From the NCBI RefSeq assembly GCF_016907715.1, contig NZ_JAFBCM010000001.1, forward strand, positions 1,116,001-1,180,000: 64,000 nt of DNA, written 5' to 3'. Positions 61,901-64,000 of the stretch are shown piece by piece. The notes under the pieces are model-generated. The model worked only from the letters and a program-made list of their open reading frames with translations, did no database searches and had not been told where the DNA came from. The stretch is from Tenggerimyces flavus (GTDB lineage: Bacteria; Actinomycetota; Actinomycetes; Propionibacteriales; Actinopolymorphaceae). A program made the position numbers and the translations under genes. Positions within the stretch are counted from its first letter, which is position 1; every line of letters begins with the position of its first letter.

Positions 61901-64000
61901 ACTGCTCGTCGGTGCCGGTGTCGAGTTCCCCGTTCCGCTGCCGCTCGGCAACTCCGGGCTCGGCATCTTCGGCTTCCTCGGCGGCGTCGGCACCAACTAC
62001 AGAAGGAACGAGCCGACTGGCGTGCAGGCGCCCGCGCTGAAGTGGCTCGAGTCGCAGATGACGCCCGAGCGCGGGTTCAACGTCATGCACCCCGCCGGCT
62101 GGCAGCTCGAGCCCGGCAGCTTCGCGATCGCCGCCGGCCTGCTGCTCGGCACCGCCGAGGGCGGGTTCCTCCTGCACCTGAAGGGGATCGTGCTCGTCGA
62201 GCTGCCCGGACCTCGGCTGATGCTGATGATGAAGGCCGACGTGCTGAAGCTGCCGCCGGTGCTCGAGTCGCAGAGCAGCGCGACGTTCCTCGCCGTGCTC
62301 GACCTCGACTTCGGCCGCGGCACGATCACGATCGGCATCGTCGCCGAGTACAACGTCGTGGACTTGCTGAAGATCCGCGTGCCGGTGACCGCGTTCTTCG
62401 ACCTGAACCAGTCGCGGAACTGGTTCATCGACCTCGGCACGTACACCGAGCCCGTCACGGTCTCGGTGCTGGACGTCTTCCGCGGCACCGGCTACCTGAT
62501 GATCCACGGCGACGGCACGACGCTCTCGATCCCCGGGCTGCCGATCGCGACGAACGGGCTCGCGATCGCCGTCGGCTTCCACCTGCAGGCCGTGCTGATG
62601 GGCAGCAAGTCCATCGGCCTGTACTTCGAGGTCGCGGCCGGGTTCGACGCGCTGGTGTCGTTCGACCCGTACGCGATCGGCGGGCGGATCTACGCCCGAG
62701 GCGAGCTGCGGCTCTGGGTGGTCAGCGTCTCGGCGAGCGCGGAGCTCACCGTCCTGGTCGGCCGGCAGCTCGAGCCGGACGGCACGGTCGTGGACAAGAC
62801 GTACATCCACGGCGAGGTGTGCGGCAGCGTCGACCTGTTCTTCTTCGAGATCGAGGGCTGCATCGAGCTGACGATCGGGGAGAGCGAGCCGCCCGATCCC
62901 GTCGCGCCGGACCTGGTCGCCGGGGTGAAGCTGGTGAGCCGTTCGCCCGCGCTGGTCGAGGGCAGCGCGACCGACCGTGCCGTGGACGGCACGCTCGCCG
63001 ACGCCGTCGCGCAGGGATCGAGCGAGGCCCCGCCGACCGTTCCGCTGGACGCGGTGCCCGTCGTCATGTTCGAGGTGCCGCCGATGGTCCAGGCGGGCAA
63101 CATCGTGCTCGGTGGCGAGGCCCGAGGCACGTCCGGCGTCGGCGCCGACCCGTGGGTACGGCAGGGCGACAAGTGGTGGCGGTATCAGGTCACCAAGGTC
63201 GAGCTCGTCGGCGACCTGCAGCCGCCACCGCCCACCGGGAAGACGCCCGCGACCTGGTGGCCGCGGAACGCGCCGGGCCAGTCCCAGCTCGGTCCCGCGC
63301 TCGCGTTGCTGTCCTGGCTCCCGACACCGACGCCGCGCGCGGTCCCGTACGGAGAGAGCCTCACCACCACCGTGCACGAGCAGTGGGGACACATCTGCGG
63401 ACCGGTCGCGCCTGCCGCGTACGTGCTGTGGACGTTCGACGACAAGCCCACCGGACCGAGCCGGATCGGCTGGACCCTCGCCGGCGTGCCCTGGCCAGAC
63501 GGCCCCGGAGACTTCCGGAGTACGCCGGTCGACGCGAAGCTCGTCGTCACTGAACCCTGGCGGACCGGCAACGCGCTCGCCGACGCCTTGCAGGGGACCG
63601 ATCCCGCCATCGTGGTCGGCGACGCGGTGCGTTGCCCGGACGGCGAGATCACCCACGTCGACTCGTTGCAGGAGTGGGCGAACGGCAACCCCACCTCGTT
63701 CAGCAACGCCGCGATGCCGACCAGCGGTGGCGCTTTGCAGGATGTGGTCGACCTGCTGGCCACCGGGACCTCGCTCGCCGACGTCGCGTCGGAGTGGGTC
63801 GACACGGCGTGGGATCCCGACCTGTCCAACCTGCCGCTGAGCTGTCAGGGCCGGATCCTGCGTTCCCCGACGGGCGATCTGCCCGAGCCCGCACCCGACG
63901 CTCCCGAGGAAGAACGCGAGATCGTCAAGCAGGTCTGGGACAAGACCGGCTTCAAGCCCGCCGAGCTCGGCAACGCCGTACGCCTGGACCTCGACGGTGG
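58908..64000 (+). CDS. Giant protein with OmpA-like domain, 3' end beyond window
   Basis: 1,697 codons are in the window and the frame is still open at the edge. The protein starts MSLWDDLPSSLKQGGTLDNL after an AGAGGGGG site and has no signal peptide. Residues ~1-480 are beta-rich, with a part around FEAEVVNRGTNPTVRLAFQG resembling immunoglobulin-like folds. Residues ~490-605 look like an OmpA-type peptidoglycan-binding domain (VEGFASYENKN, YNLALSERRRDVLVYLL). A long repetitive beta region follows (DIPGAIHGTGYLEITDLGFK, GLGIFGFLGGVGTNY), possibly DUF6603-like; this assignment is weak. It may be a surface or filament protein. Confidence 0.7.
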   Translation, partial: MSLWDDLPSSLKQGGTLDNLEPVLDSVDTPTEETRTEDDGFTWRVWKTRAGGDKPLSVDLGSGKTSRSDSLNTGTPLVFPQPDIDIELGLRLTGPGGDPDGTVRLVLDTPNAIVRLPFLRGAKLDAQGQLRPDPNNVNVRFHLPAIKLQLLRPAAGGFEPKLLSSTLDNHPPQDQIFDFIRMEPPHAIIGPGNVVGFAFRSATLDLTGDAGPAGVPANARTQPDAWQGFYLPEVRLFVAPEGLEGLAASAGVRDLWVGIGQHEGVTGLFEAEVVNRGTNPTVRLAFQGPAGEWYPVADNANTNAVVELPDSATLYITAGGGLAPYTYRVLVNNADPTTLDRRTILVPDTGELTLSIEVTDAGLHTQPRGIKVKKRASTGGTPTPPGENEVKPRTTSTTGHRVVVSAPVGLTVTVSLTPDDGGDLAWSWPGGSATGKTAQIPVAAGATVQVTATRTVTPAAVEPFSLYTLFERPKASEFQPGGPTAWADNLTNHATVQASSKTGWGSAERFLSDESKARLAQLPAATPLTVEGFASYENKNDEGTIAYNLALSERRRDVLVYLLKETFGFTNVTPGTAHGHGPARAGGTGVPAATSPKWWRATATPGLANPITETITAELTRPPATSTEVDPEPTRPLVPDCFRKLGVRVELIRGTFVRAEVYGEFDVRTAAEARLDKLTNDELPARTNPSDGICTFLVRFRIAEDRSSWLTSAEFRAIEGDLDGLAKVESSTGSTALDILGAVTALAPLLAASAPPSPTAGELVPLALVGASAIALGASDKFTTKHVILRGGELVVSDGIVDPVTGSGPTTTRVSILLDLETAFSFDLGIIKVDPAHPILTRYKAVGIRSTWDAEPDPGGELEYIPLPVFDPSRGYTLDIPAGSLLAAPPLDSFLRVLGIKASRLNPAFLEVEVGLGVDLGVVTVDTARVRFRLDPPPNSLELTKLSATLDIPGAIHGTGYLEITDLGFKGAFDITLPSVGIRAYATLALEQQNGTTGLLVGAGVEFPVPLPLGNSGLGIFGFLGGVGTNYRRNEPTGVQAPALKWLESQMTPERGFNVMHPAGWQLEPGSFAIAAGLLLGTAEGGFLLHLKGIVLVELPGPRLMLMMKADVLKLPPVLESQSSATFLAVLDLDFGRGTITIGIVAEYNVVDLLKIRVPVTAFFDLNQSRNWFIDLGTYTEPVTVSVLDVFRGTGYLMIHGDGTTLSIPGLPIATNGLAIAVGFHLQAVLMGSKSIGLYFEVAAGFDALVSFDPYAIGGRIYARGELRLWVVSVSASAELTVLVGRQLEPDGTVVDKTYIHGEVCGSVDLFFFEIEGCIELTIGESEPPDPVAPDLVAGVKLVSRSPALVEGSATDRAVDGTLADAVAQGSSEAPPTVPLDAVPVVMFEVPPMVQAGNIVLGGEARGTSGVGADPWVRQGDKWWRYQVTKVELVGDLQPPPPTGKTPATWWPRNAPGQSQLGPALALLSWLPTPTPRAVPYGESLTTTVHEQWGHICGPVAPAAYVLWTFDDKPTGPSRIGWTLAGVPWPDGPGDFRSTPVDAKLVVTEPWRTGNALADALQGTDPAIVVGDAVRCPDGEITHVDSLQEWANGNPTSFSNAAMPTSGGALQDVVDLLATGTSLADVASEWVDTAWDPDLSNLPLSCQGRILRSPTGDLPEPAPDAPEEEREIVKQVWDKTGFKPAELGNAVRLDLDG

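Noticed and set aside
58782-63656. 1,600-codon minus-strand open frame opposite the giant gene
   Set aside because: Composition is charged low-complexity (runs of Arg, Asp, Glu, Gly) and it has no recognisable motif; the plus-strand frame has ordered domains and a good start.

Overview
The window is high-GC DNA of an actinomycete, probably a soil or filamentous relative of Nocardioides, Kribbella or Streptomyces. The clearest taxonomic marker is a conserved near-origin block: peptidyl-prolyl isomerase, rhomboid protease, PabA/TrpG, DUF881 protein, CrgA, then PknB-PbpA-RodA/FtsW-PP2C-FhaB-FhaA and a tRNA-Leu(CAG). This order is shared by Mycobacterium and Streptomyces, and the single kinase gene (no pknA) matches Streptomyces rather than Mycobacterium. 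Genes are tightly packed with many 1-8 base overlaps. Several start codons lie 5-8 bases behind a TAnnnT hexamer, which suggests leaderless mRNAs.

Layout. 1-2.8 kb: the end of a SWIM / DUF5691 / MoxR-ATPase cassette cut by the window edge. 2.8-9.4 kb: ordinary metabolic, transport and regulatory genes (aldo-keto reductase, LysE, MBL hydrolase, GrpB, MarR plus ABC exporter, sulfatase) with a Fic C-terminal remnant. 9.4-22.3 kb: the conserved cell-wall and cell-division signalling block. In it the PknB kinase and PP2C phosphatase probably act on PbpA, RodA/FtsW and the FHA proteins, while CrgA acts at the divisome. 22.4-31.4 kb: an accessory island with an orphan tRNA-guanine-transglycosylase-like TIM-barrel protein and a five-gene overlapping cassette of uncharacterised proteins. 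Two of these carry N-terminal SPF motifs, one is an HExxH metallopeptidase and one is an M15 peptidase fused to an alpha/beta-hydrolase-like domain. The cassette ends in a perfect 25-bp inverted repeat.

31.4-35.1 kb: a small regulatory and defence-like locus. A divergent DprA-like gene and a stand-alone phosphoribosyltransferase gene face away from a perfect actinobacterial LexA/SOS box. Next to them a divergent pair (small helical protein and winged-helix regulator) is separated by tandem operator-like repeats. This is the best candidate in the window for a poorly described system. 35.1-38.6 kb: cobalamin nucleotide-loop assembly (CobT-CobU fusion, CobS) and an amidase. 38.6-58.8 kb: accessory chromosomal genes, including two DUF4328 proteins, two paralogous GNAT enzymes, a secreted GH13 amylase, an ECF41 sigma factor with its likely own promoter, a secreted subtilase and a YafY regulator with a clear operator. 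58.9 kb to the end: the first 1,697 codons of a giant open-ended protein with an OmpA-like domain but no signal peptide.

No rRNA, CRISPR array, transposase, integrase or phage structural gene was seen. All functional calls rest on motifs and family knowledge recalled from memory; no database search was run.
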